Below are positions 21,050 to 31,499 of a stretch of 64,000 nt of DNA, in pieces. Under the pieces are notes generated by a model. That model was not told the origin of the DNA, did no database searches, and was given only the letters and a program-made list of their open reading frames with translations. A program made the position numbers and the translations under genes. Every line of letters starts with the position of its first letter. The stretch's first letter is position 1. Source of the stretch: Sipunculus nudus (Eukaryota; Annelida; Sipuncula; Golfingiida; Sipunculidae); NCBI GenBank assembly GCA_026874595.1, contig CM049313.1:77078659-77142658 (forward strand), read 5' to 3'.

Positions 21050-21365
21050 GTCTGAAGAACCCTCCAGACCCTGGCCCGTGGCATCCTTCTGGAAGAGATG
21101 ATTCCTGGCTCCTCTGAGCCACAAAGGAATGCTGCTATCTGAACATGACTTTAGGTTATCATGGTTCACATACTTGTCTCTTTTCCCAAATGTGCACCAG
21201 GTAAATTGGATGTTTTTTCTTTTACAATCATATATGGCCCTTTCCAAATTGGGTGAAGCTTGGGGCTGACTCCCTTTCTCGCTGACCAGTCCAATTCCCT
21301 AATTGATAGATAGTTTTGTTCAGTCTTGTGTTATAATAACACCTTTGATAAGCCTGGGTGGCTCT
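21050..21365 (-). pseudogene. TatD-Gypsy integrase C-terminus
   Basis: Minus-strand frames read ATQAYQRCYYNTRLNK, then GVSPKLHPIWKGPY, then HDNLKSCSDSSIPLWL. This is the familiar tail of gypsy integrases (YxxRLN, SPKLxxxWxGPY, VxxDxLKPY). It is joined upstream directly to the RT thumb, marking an internal deletion near 21365. Confidence 0.72.
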
Positions 21366-22302
21366 TAATTTTGCTCGAAAACTCAACTTCTTTCTTCAAG
21401 AAAGCACATTTCCTCAGATTCAGTTTGAGGTTGAACTGTCGGAATCTTTCAAACACTTCCTTCATATTGCCAAAGAATCTCCGAGGACGATGACGTCATC
21501 AAGGTATACCAGTACCTAATCCCAAGTAAGATTCGGTAATACAGTGTTCATTGCTCTCATAAATGTGGCCAGTGCATTACATAGCCCGAATCCTCAAATA
21601 ATGCGTAACAAGTGATGAATGCAGTTATCTTCTTTGAGGCATCTTCTAGCTCAGTCTGGTAGTACCCTGAAGCGAGATCCAGACAGGTAAAGAACTTGGT
21701 CCCAGCTAGCATGTCTAAGCAGTCCTCAATAAGCGGTACCGGGTATTGGTCTTTAACAGTCCTTTCATTAATGGCTCTATAGTCAATACACCATCTGACG
21801 GTGCCATCTTTTTTCCTAACCAATACTGGCGCTGACGCCCATTAAGATTCTGATGGTTGGATGACACCTGCTGACAGCATTTTATTCAGATGTTCTTGTT
21901 TTTCTTTTTCGAAACCAAGTGGGGTACGCCGCATCTCTGCTTGACAGGTGGTGCTGATTCGGTGTCAATTTTGTGTTTGATATTAGGCACACAGCCAAGG
22001 TTGAGGTCATGAAGAGCAAAGACATCTGCGAATTCCAACAGCAACTCACCTAAGGCGTGCAAATGTGCATCAGGGTGTTTCCCTTTGCAGTCCAGAAATG
22101 GGGGGAGCAGATGAGTGGGCAACATGGTTTCTATGTGTTCAATGGACTCATCTAAGTTGGAGACAGCATTTCCTGGAACGACTACTGCAGAACATGATTT
22201 CCAACAATCTGGCAGAGTACTTGGCGTAATGACGTTACCAATAACTTGATCGGCCTCAACAGCTGTTCCTACGCATACTGAGTCGCATTTGTCATTTATC
22301 AC
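21366..22302 (-). pseudogene. TatD-Gypsy RT
   Basis: The pre-RT part (21886-22302) has FADVFALHDLNLG and an APPVKQR-like entry. The RT palm (21557-21823) has VRKKDGTVRWCIDYRAIN, QYPVPLIEDCLD and FTCLDLASGYYQTEL. The catalytic YLDD lies in another frame at about 21492-21510. The thumb (RQFNLKLNLRKCAFL) ends at the deletion joint. Frameshifts lie near 21850 and 21570. Confidence 0.85.
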
Positions 22303-22320
22303 ATCAATCCATCCTCTACC

Positions 22321-23136
22321 TCAGATAACAGCGCTAGTAGGTAGCAATCCCCTCTGGTCGTTTTGTAATTGGATCACATAACTGCAGTCGCTGTCTGAGT
22401 TAACGACGTGGAGCGGAATGGATGAAAATGTCATCGGTGGTAAATGTACTTTCATGCAAGTTGCTACCTCATATATCCGACAGGTTTTTCCTGAAGCAGT
22501 GCTCTTCAAGGTAGCATGCACATTACCATCTGGGAAGGTGATAATATTCGTGTCGAGGTCATGGGCAATAGTGGGCCGCCAGAAAATCAAGTCCCAATAG
22601 CCAGGGTCACTTATATCAGCTGCATACACATTCCAGTTATATTTAGACTTGCAAATACCAATTTCAATGTCTTTAACCCTAAACGCTGGGATGGATGAAT
22701 TCTTCTTTCCAATTCCCTTCAAAGTGAAAACCTTTGATGACTTATCAACCAAATCCTTTAGTAAGTCTGTCTTAACAATAGTCACCTGGGCGGCACTATC
22801 CACTACAGCACATGTATCTGTTTTATTGATAGTGATAAAAACTATGAAGCTTAAACCTTGGCATTTCCAATTACCAGCTTTGCCGTCTAAATTGGAAACT
22901 GCCTTGGTGGAAGCAACAAATAGTTCGCTAACTAGCTTGGTTGTTTTATCTGTCTTGTCCTGAGCACCATCTCTGCTTAGGTTAGATGAGACTTCAGCAT
23001 TTGATTGAGGGTGGCTAGCTGTATCGGTCATGTTTGAGCCACAGGACATGACCGCCACTGGTTTAAATGCTCTTCTGGCTTCCCAATCCCTTATGGTTTC
23101 TCTTTGGGTACCTGTGAGGTCCCCTTCTCTGGGCAT
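22321..23136 (-). pseudogene. TatD-Gypsy protease region
   Basis: This 271-codon open frame contains an aspartic protease with CAVVDSAAQVTIV. The usual DSGA or DTGS is DSAA here, a substitution at the conserved glycine. LDTNIITFPDG and SIPLHVVNSDSD follow, typical of the protease-to-RT linker of this gypsy group. A CCHC knuckle lies just upstream at 23132-23173 (CFLCHQPCHFARKC), in another frame. Confidence 0.75.
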
Positions 23137-23139
23137 TTT

Positions 23140-25190
23140 CTAGCAAAGTGGCATGGTTGATGACACAAGAAACAAACATTTTCTGTGGCGAGGGAAGGTG
23201 GGGGTGGTGTTAGCAGACGTTGAGCAGAGGACAGTAGGCTTAATTCTGGACATTTGTTCAATTTTACCTTCCAATAGGCTCATTTTCTCCAAAATGGAAG
23301 ATAGCTGTTTCTGTTGTTGCTTAAACATAATATAGGTGCATGGGCCTTTCTCCATTTCCGATGTTTTAGGTATGGGGTGGCTTTGCGAACTCAGCTGCCG
23401 TTTACTGGCCTTGTCAATCATTGTCCCTGGCCCCTTGTGCCTTGCGGTGGGTGATTTGGTCAAAACTGTCTGAATCCAGCGGCTCTCACCTCTAATTCTT
23501 CCTCCTCTGATAGATCTGATTGGTCATGAGGATATTGTACACACAGTACAGGGTTGGATGACTTGCAGAATATCACCCGGTTGTTGATGACGTAACTAGT
23601 AACATACTGTGCGGCCTTGCTAATGGTACTGGGATTCTTATCCATTGCGGAAGCTGCTGCGTGTTTGTCTGTTCAACCTCTCAGGAAGTGCTGAACAGCA
23701 ATCTGTTCTAACGTGCTTTCTTTAGCCCCTGGTAAACCATCTATGACCATGAACAATATCCGTTGTCCAAATTCCTCGAGGGTCTCACCTTCCTGCTGCT
23801 GTACAGCCCTCCTTACTGTGATGGGGTCCGTCTCAGTTCCAAACCTTTCACTCATTTTCTTTTTTAAGAGCCTGTAGTCTTGCTCTATTCCCAGTTTCCT
23901 AACAAAATCCAGCACCTTACTAGAAAGGCTATCAACGAGCCTGTTAGCTTTCTTGTGCAATGACCACTGATACCTACTACTGTACCTCTTGAATTGGAAG
24001 AGAAAGGACTTCCATGTGTCGTCACCATTTTATTGTCCCAACTTTGGTGGTGGTGGGCTAAAGCGGCGCTTGGCATGGTGTTTCCCAGGACTGGCAGAGC
24101 TAGAAGAACTATCGGAGCTTCAAGAGCGGCGGGGAAGCAGACACCTCTTACTGGAGCTACATGAGCTAGATCTGCTTTTAGGTCATCCTTGAGTCCTATG
24201 ATGATGTCTGTCCATACCATCATCAGACTGGTTGCTTGGCGGTTGGAGTCCCATCCTCCTGCGGCTATGCTGTGCCAGGTTGCTGTCTCTCCTGGATTTG
24301 TTGGAACAACCTATCTTTCCATGACTTGGGGAGTCCAGTGCCACAGAATGGTGTGCTGGCGCCGAACAAGGAACCTGTGGAACTGGATTGTGTATTTGGG
24401 GAATAAACCAGCCTGGGACCATAGGCAACCATTGTGGCCTGGTGGTGTGCAGGTTCAGCTGTAGGTGGCACTAAGTTCAGGCCTTGGGAGTAGGAATGTC
24501 TGAAATCCGGGTTGTAGTAGACTGGTTGCCAGTAGTTTGGTGGTCCGCTAGTAGGATGTGAAGCTGAAGGTAATGTTCCCTGCAATGGGAATGCACCAGG
24601 AGACGGCTCAAAAGATTGGGCATTATTGGCTGGTGGAAAGTCATCATTACCAGTGGAATATGAATATCCAATAGTGAACTGGGTGATGACCCAACAGGTC
24701 CTCTGTTTCCATATTGGGAATCTAGGGTGAGCGCCCTCCCTATGTGATGGTTTATATGTTGACCCATGGCCCATCTGTGGAGATGGACCAAGTGTACATC
24801 GGTTGGTGCCCCTAGGGGCACGTTCCTTATGTCAGTGGTGCATCTGCCAAAGACAAGACATTTAGGAATGACTCGAAGTAATTCGCCAATATGTGGATCC
24901 ACATGGGCCTGGGCCGTCAAGTCTGCGGTTGGGCCAGTCGGTTGGTCAGCTGGTAAATGGCTGGTGGGGCCACCATCAGGGGTGATCACCTAGCCCTCCT
25001 TGATTAGCTGTTGCCAAGAGTCGAGGGTAACTCCTGTGGTTGACACGAGGTCATCAAGGCTGAAATCGGGATTGTTGTCACGGAGGAGAATAACTGCCTT
25101 AGTAGTATCACGAGTAAGAATCTCCAGTAACGTCTCTGACATCTGCTTCGAGGAAGCCTTATTCAGGTCAGGTGGTTGGTTGGCAGCCAT
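23140..25190 (-). pseudogene. TatD-Gypsy gag
   Basis: The likely start is at 25190 (MAANQPPDLNKASSKQMSE), open to 24990. A proline- and glutamine-rich linker follows (24265-24989, several frames), with PNYWQPVYYNPDFRHSYSQG. The capsid part (23673-23960) has LVDSLSSKVLDFVRKLG, RRAVQQQEGETLEEFGQRI and TLEQIAVQHFLRG, a clear retrotransposon gag signature. The knuckle lies at the lower end. Frameshifts and stops divide it into at least five pieces. Confidence 0.8.
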
Positions 25191-25259
25191 GTTAAGAAAT
25201 CAGTCACATGCTATCTAATCAAGCTGCTGCAAATGTGACCAATGAGATGCAGCAGAGCA

Positions 25260-25745
25260 ATGATTCAGCAGTGAGAGAAATTCAGAGAATAAATTACTCA
25301 CTAAGTCTAAGGGACCTGTGGTGAGGGGAATGGTCACTAAAGAAATATCTGAAAGTCGAAAAGACTCCGTCCGATAAAATCCCACAAAATAAATCACTGA
25401 AAGAACATGTGACTCTCAGTGAGAAAAAACTAACTAAATAAATAAATCACTGTAAATGCATGTGACCCTCAGTCAGATGAACTCTTACTAAGTCTGAATG
25501 ACTTTCAGTGAGTTAAACTCTAACTGATCACAAAGTCCAAATGACTCTTAAGTGAGATGAACTCTTAAATAAACAAATCACTGAAAGTTCATGTGACTCG
25601 CAGTGAGATAAACTGAATGATCACTGTGAGTCCAAATAACTTTCAGTGAGATAGACTCACTAAATAATCACTGAAAGGTCAAATGCCTCAGTGATATAGA
25701 CTCTTACTAAATAGTCACTGAAAGTCCAAATGGCTCTCAGTGAAA
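25260..25745. repeat. Leader array of palindromic CACTGA/TCAGTG repeats
   Basis: The motif tcactgaaag and its reverse complement ctttcagtga recur many times between actcactaaataa-like spacers. The array could form multiple hairpins. It lies in the element's 5' untranslated leader between 5' LTR and gag. Confidence 0.6.
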
Positions 25746-26354
25746 TGGTTGGAAGGACTAATATTAAGCAAACAGCAGAGTAAGCAGTTCTTCAAAACAA
25801 TAAAACTTAATATGGTTAGTGCAGGTTAGTACTTAGTGAGAAGTATGGTAGTAAACAAGCCTATTGACAGGAATTAATGAAGGCTGTTAATGTATTGTAA
25901 ATTTAGGAAATACAAGACTAAAAGGCATGAAACACTAGAGAAAACTACTGAGAAATTACTAGATGTGATTAACAAATGAAAATGGTGGCCGTAAAATCAG
26001 TATTCTACTACACAGTGCTTCATATGTGCAGAGAATGGCCCTAGTTCATGTTATTAGAACGCCAGCCAAAAGTGGTGAACTGACAGAACATGGGCACAAA
26101 CAGAGTGAATGTCTAGCAGATGACGCAGTGCAAAGTGAAGGCAGATTAAATGCCAGGGTTCAGGGGGCTATTTACAACTGTAATTGGCAAAACTAAATAG
26201 AATTACATATAATAGGGCATAATAGTAGCTTTAAAACATCCTGTCCGTACCCAGGGACTGGTAATAACAGTCAGGTTTATGCGGCAAATCATCTCAAAAT
26301 GGCGGCGATCTCCGGGGCAAAATGAAGCAGCCCGCTATCCTCAGTCTCTATATA

Positions 26355-26577
26355 TGAGCGTTTTTGGCGCTCATATAATTGTTGGTCAAGGTAACGATTG
26401 GATCTCACCTGAGACAGCTGGAAATGGTGGGTTTTCAGTGGTATTTCTCGGTATTTCTCCTGGTAAGTTTCTAGTAGTACTTTATTCTGGTTCTAAGCTC
26501 ATTCCTTCATCTGCCGCCAGTCGGAGGGGTCGCGGGCCCAAAACCTGGAGGTTCAGTCTCCAGCGTCGGCATCGGGT
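26355..26577 (-). repeat. TatD-Gypsy 5' LTR core
   Basis: Direct repeat of 18818-19031. Here the hairpin stem is 10 bp (TATATGAGCG at 26351-26360, CGCTCATATA at 26368-26377) around the loop tttttgg. No convincing primer binding site directly follows it, although TGGGTACGGACAGG on the minus strand near 26240-26255 is a candidate. Confidence 0.7.
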
Positions 26578-26639
26578 ATTGATACTTATAGGTATGTTCC
26601 AATTTTATGCAACATTCTCCTAAAGATGTTGCCACGATT

Positions 26640-27740
26640 ATGCCCCCCCATGCCACTCATCAAGGTAATCTTTCAACAAGAAAAAAATAAGTATCAGGAT
26701 TGATACTGTATCAATATTTAAAATCAGTGTTAAAAACAAAGCTCATGCTATATTATTCCAAAAACATGTTCCAGTTTAAAATATTGATTAAAGTTCCAGT
26801 CATTTAGGCTTGAGTCTGAATATCCTATTAATAAACCTGTCAGCTAGTCAGAATTTATCTTATTTAGTCTGATTTAAAATACTTTTAGAAGCAGAAAATC
26901 TTATTAGTAAGATTTCTGAATATTTTGGGAAATAAAAAAAAAACATTCTGCTAATAGAATAGGAAAAAAGCATATTATAAAAGAGTTTTTCATTTATCCC
27001 TAATATATAGGAGTCTTCATGTATGAGCAGGGCTTCTTTTCCTGGCATTTATCAGGACAAAAGCATCCAATCTTGGCTAAGTATTGACTTCAGTATACAT
27101 TTATCCAGCCATATATAGGTAGAGCTCTGAGACCATAAAGAATAACTGCAAAAATAGTTGTAAACTTCAAAAAGGAATACCAGTAGCATCCCATGTGGTT
27201 CTACAAACAAATACCAAGGCATGGTAAGAATGTTTGATTCAGAAAATCCCCATGCACAATTAATTCCTGAAGTATGATAAAATAATTTAAAATACTTTCA
27301 AATAATCATGATAATATCATTAGGGGTGCCCACATTATCTAAACATTATAAAGAGTAGAACAGTTGATATGGGACTGGCCTAAAGGGCCCACTTAATAGA
27401 GGTGCCAACTTTATGATGTAGCACCTACAAAAAGGTTCAACTTTATTTGAAGGTATGTTGACAAATATAAATAGATAAATTTTTATTAATAATAAATAGG
27501 TATTTGATATTATTAAAATCTAAAAAAAACATACAATTTTTTTTTTAAGCTGAATCTTCAAGATTTTTACATAATTTTATCAACTGGTTTTGATATGATA
27601 TACCTGATGACAATGGCCTCCATCCCTGACCCTGTGGCTCTTTGATCTAGTATCACTAGATAATTGAAGCAACAGAGTGAGCATGTCTTTTTTATTTTCG
27701 ATGATTTCTTTCATCATCATATGCTTCCTGAAACCTATCC
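26640..27740. other. Unassigned AT-rich DNA
   Basis: I see no gene or clear repeat here. Poly-A/T tracts are common, and the only open frames are short and uncompelling. Confidence 0.45.
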
Positions 27741-27749
27741 ATCCAATCA

Positions 27750-30380
27750 TCACCTGTCCCTCCTAACCTTTCTTTAAATCCAAAAACCAAATCCACAGGC
27801 AACCTGAGTGACCATCCAAAAATAATGAAAGGGGAAAACCCTGTTGCCTGGTGCAGTTGTAGGCATGGACTAACCTGTTCAAATGAGCTTTCCTATCACC
27901 ATTTTGTTCTGTTCTGAGAGTATGCAACCTGTCTAAATTGGTCCAGTTCCAATGTTCACATTTCCCATTTGCCATAGAGTGATACAGTGATAGGATGCCA
28001 CACTGGTCTTGAAGCCTCCTAAAGAGTTTGTTTTCAAATTCTCCAACCTGATCATTTAACAGCTGTGTGGGGAAACAAAAAAGGGGAATGAACTCATTCC
28101 AAATCTTGTCGGCAGCAGTTTTCGCACTCTTGTTGCGGGTTGGGTATGAAAACAGGTTAAGTGGTAGACCAAACCGATGATCTACTTATAACCACCTTTA
28201 GCTCTTTCCAAGTGCAGGAAATCTATTGATACCAACTCCAAAGGTTATGTGCTGTGATAATACTTCAGTGGTCCTGACTTGGCTTCTTTTCTGTGACACA
28301 TATATTTAATATCTCTAGCAAATCCTGGCAAGTAAAACCAATCTCCAGCCAATGTTATAACTGGATCTGCACCTTGATGCCCCCTTCTCTTTTGTAGTAC
28401 CCTCAGAGCAAATGAACGGTACACCTTAGGAAGGCACAACTGTGACCACCTGGTACCATCGGCCAAAAGACAGGATCTAAACAAAACACCACCTGTTTCC
28501 TTCCAGCTTGTCCAAATCACAAAACCATGCTTTGACCAGGGGGTTCTCGTAATTTAGGTATTTATGGGATGGTTTTCTTCCTTGTTCTACCCACAATCCA
28601 ACTCTCTTCTGATCTGGGTCATCCTCTTGTGCACTCTTAATGCCCACTGGCACAAAATTTGCAAGGGCTTGGCTACCCATCTTAGACAAAGGGTTTTGAT
28701 CTTGTAAATCCTTTCCAGACAACAAACAGTGTGATCCAACCACTGTCAAGGTCCAAATTACTTCTTTTGATTTCCATCACACCCATGACATCTTCATTAC
28801 CTATGGCCTCCCCCATGAAATTTTCCGGGTTCATCGGCAGACAAGACAATGCGCCGGCATCGGTGTTCAGTCTCCCCGGTTTGTAACAGAGGTTAAGGTG
28901 GAAATTGGCCAGATCAGAAACCAGTGGTTACCTTGTGGTTACCAAGTTCCACCAATGTCAAGGTATATGTTTGCGGATTGTTATCTGTGTAGACATCTAC
29001 CAATGAGGCATAATACTAATAGTCTCGAAACCCTTCACACACAGCTCATTCAAGTGCCAAAAACCTTCAGCTTGCAATAATGCAGATGATAACTCTTCTC
29101 CATTGATGTCAGTGTTCTTGATTCAAAGGCAATAATGACCAACATACTATATACTCTGGAAAAGTGTTGCCCCAAACCCTTCCTGAGAAGCTTGGTGTGA
29201 AATGTAAAGGGAATATCAAAATCGGGGAATGCCATCACCTTGGGACTAGCTATCACATCTAACAGCTCTTCCAGTCTCTTTTGGTATTCCTCCATCCAGG
29301 TCACAGTCTGCCAGAAAGATGCTTTTCTCGTTCTTCCCCAACTACTCTTCCATTTTTCATTTGGCTCTGGGGTTTCCCTAGGAGTCAGTTAGTCATAGAG
29401 AGGCTTAGCCCACCTGCTGAAGTCAGGTATGTACTTCAGGAAATATCCAAGTAATCCCAATAGGTTACATACTTCGCCTACACTCTCTTTTTCTTCAGAA
29501 CAGTGACCGCCTACAAATCGGTTGGATCGATTCTACTACATGCCTCTGACACCAACTGCCCAAGGAGTCTCACTTCCTTCCAGACGATACAACATTTGGG
29601 TGGCTTTAGTTTCACAACCCTTCCTGTTTAACAACTGCTCTAACATCTGCTGAGTGCTGCTGCAATGACATACTTAAAACTAAGAAATCATCCAAGTATG
29701 GGATACACCACTTGTCCCTCAAATCCCACAATTCTTCCATGAACGACTGAAATACACCTGGTGCCCAGGACAACCCAAATTGTATTCCCACCCACTCATA
29801 CAGGGCCTAAGTGGAAATAAATACTGTGACAAATCCCTGGTAATATGCCTTCCCCTAATCAAGCTTAGAAAATCAAGAGTTTCCTGCTAAACTTTCCACC
29901 ACTCCCTAGATCCTTGGTATTGGCTCTGACTTTGGACAGATTTTGCATTGAGGGCATGGTAATCGATACACAAATGCAATGTTTGATTCCGCCTCCTAAC
30001 ACACACCATGGGACTTAAGTAAGAGATGACGACTTGCAAATCCAACCCTTTTTGATAAGATCTATTAGGTAATCTTTTACCTCATTAAAGAGGGGTTGGG
30101 GAATCAACCCATAAGTTTTCCTTACTAGTTCATCATCCAGTAACTCTGGATGTGTACTGCAAATCAGGTACACATCCAATGTCATTCTCATCCTTGGAGA
30201 ATGCCTGGCATTCTTACCGTAACATCTGACTTGTGTGTTCCATTGTCATAATGGTCTCATAGACCTCAACCTCTGTGTCCCTAAGAGTCTCTGAACAAGT
30301 GTATATACCTACCTCTGATAGCTCCCTCGTGTCTCCCGTTGTCTCACCTTCTGTGACCTGTCAGCCCATTACCAACTCCC
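27750..30380 (-). pseudogene. Gypsy-5: decayed gypsy pol
   Basis: In minus-strand order there are RT remnants (about 29400-30200), RNase H (29050-29304: PKVMAFPDFDIPFTFHT, GLGQHF, FESRTLTSMEKSYHLH, with the substrate-strand region continuing to about 28880), a linker, the integrase zinc domain (28245-28520: GHQGADPVITLAGDWFYLPGFARDI, with HRKEAKSG after a lost cysteine) and a later integrase part (27763-27975: HLNRLVHAYNCTRQQ). The last motif matches the vertebrate- and fish-type gypsy HAYN motif. Many stops. No LTR pair was found. Confidence 0.75.
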
Positions 30381-30519
30381 ATTGCCATGGTGCCTTCAGC
30401 TGTGACTAGGTCTGACATATTCCTCCTTCAATGTACTTCTTCAATTTGGGAACTATGGGGTGTTGTTTGGTTGATGAGATTCCTTCCTTAGTTTTAGATA
30501 TGACTTAAATCTTGTTTAA

Positions 30520-30760
30520 TTATATAATTTTTTGTTGTCCCACTGAGAAATTTCTGAACAGGTAGGACTTGCCTTCAAGCAAATGTTCTGTCTGGTCTTG
30601 ATTACTATATGGGCACTTTGCACATACAGTGTTGTCTGCAATGGCCATCTCAAGTTTATTGGTGACCCTATGTCCTTTTGTGACAACTTGGACTTTTAAG
30701 GGACTACAATATGGCTGACCTGTGTTTGATGCTAATACAGCTTGAAGTGTCAATATCTGG
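30520..30760 (-). pseudogene. OB-fold-like exon (tentative)
   Basis: After a good acceptor (tttttccag) near 30759 the minus strand reads LQAVLASNTGQPY, TKGHRVTNKLEMAIADNT and LLEGKSYLFRNFSVGQQKI. The pattern resembles an OB-fold (as in RPA-like proteins: KxxxxxIADNT, then GKSYxFxN). It may belong to a transposon-encoded protein. I do not recognise the family firmly. Confidence 0.3.
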
Positions 30761-30844
30761 AAAAATGCAGAAGAAAAATAATTACTGTATGTTATTTCTT
30801 ACAAAGCTTTCAAACAAATATATTTTTGTGTATGCATTTTATTG

Positions 30845-31270
30845 TATGCAGATTCGCGATCAATCTTACCCATGTAATACCCTTGCTTTGCTAGTTGTAG
30901 TGCATCATCCAACGTTTCATAACCTACTGATACCAACGTTGAATAATCAATCATATCTTTGTCAATCAGCATACTACAATCATGGATGATCAGCACATCT
31001 TAGGTACCCGGTTTTCTGATTGCCCTTAATGGACTGGTAACTTATGGTTGATTAGGTGCAACTGCATAACACCCTTCCTGGAGCTGCATTAATAATTCAT
31101 TTTCAACTTACTCCCTGTTATTATCATATACAGCAGATGCATGTTTTTTTAATTCCACAGGAGATGGTTTAATGTTGATTATCAACTGTTGATCAGTGAT
31201 TCTGAACCCATACATAATTACCTGCAGTTAATATTCTTTATCAATATCCCCCTGCAACTTCTTTTAACCT
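30845..31270 (-). pseudogene. RT fragment of DIRS-like type (tentative)
   Basis: Minus-strand frames give a run ending VTSPLRAIRKTG, then IIHDCSMLIDKDMIDYSTL, VGYETLDDALQLAKQGYYMGKIDRESAY. This resembles the fingers and first palm motif (KxDxESAF) of DIRS/tyrosine-recombinase retroelements rather than of gypsy. It is truncated before the catalytic box. Confidence 0.42.
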
Positions 31271-31499
31271 GGTAATCCCCAGCAGCTAGGCGTAAAGTTT
31301 GTTGCTGACCCTGACGAAATCAAGGTTAATAGTAGAGAGATGGGGTATATCAGAGCCCTATCTAAAACCATAAGCTGCCTGCAGCTTGCTGTATTCATTA
31401 TTGTACAATAGGACTGAGGCCCAGTTAAACCTAGTGGCCAAATCACCAATTTTTGCTGTATATGACAAATAATCATGCACCGATAAACCATCAAGTTTC

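Larger units (their letters stand above)
18666..26614 (-). mobile_element. TatD-Gypsy: decayed LTR retrotransposon with TatD gene
   Basis: This minus-strand element of about 8 kb has LTR-like direct repeats at both ends (cores 18818-19031 and 26355-26577, roughly 85-90% alike by eye). It carries a long leader, gag, a CCHC knuckle, protease, RT, integrase C-terminus, a separate TatD-like gene, and a polypurine tract (19061-19072) next to the 3' LTR. Outer boundaries are approximate: no target duplication was resolved, and the LTRs diverge outside the cores. An internal deletion has joined the RT thumb to the integrase tail, removing RNase H and most of the integrase. The TatD gene lies between integrase and PPT, inside the element. 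The same order occurs at 15370-17600. Confidence 0.75.
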
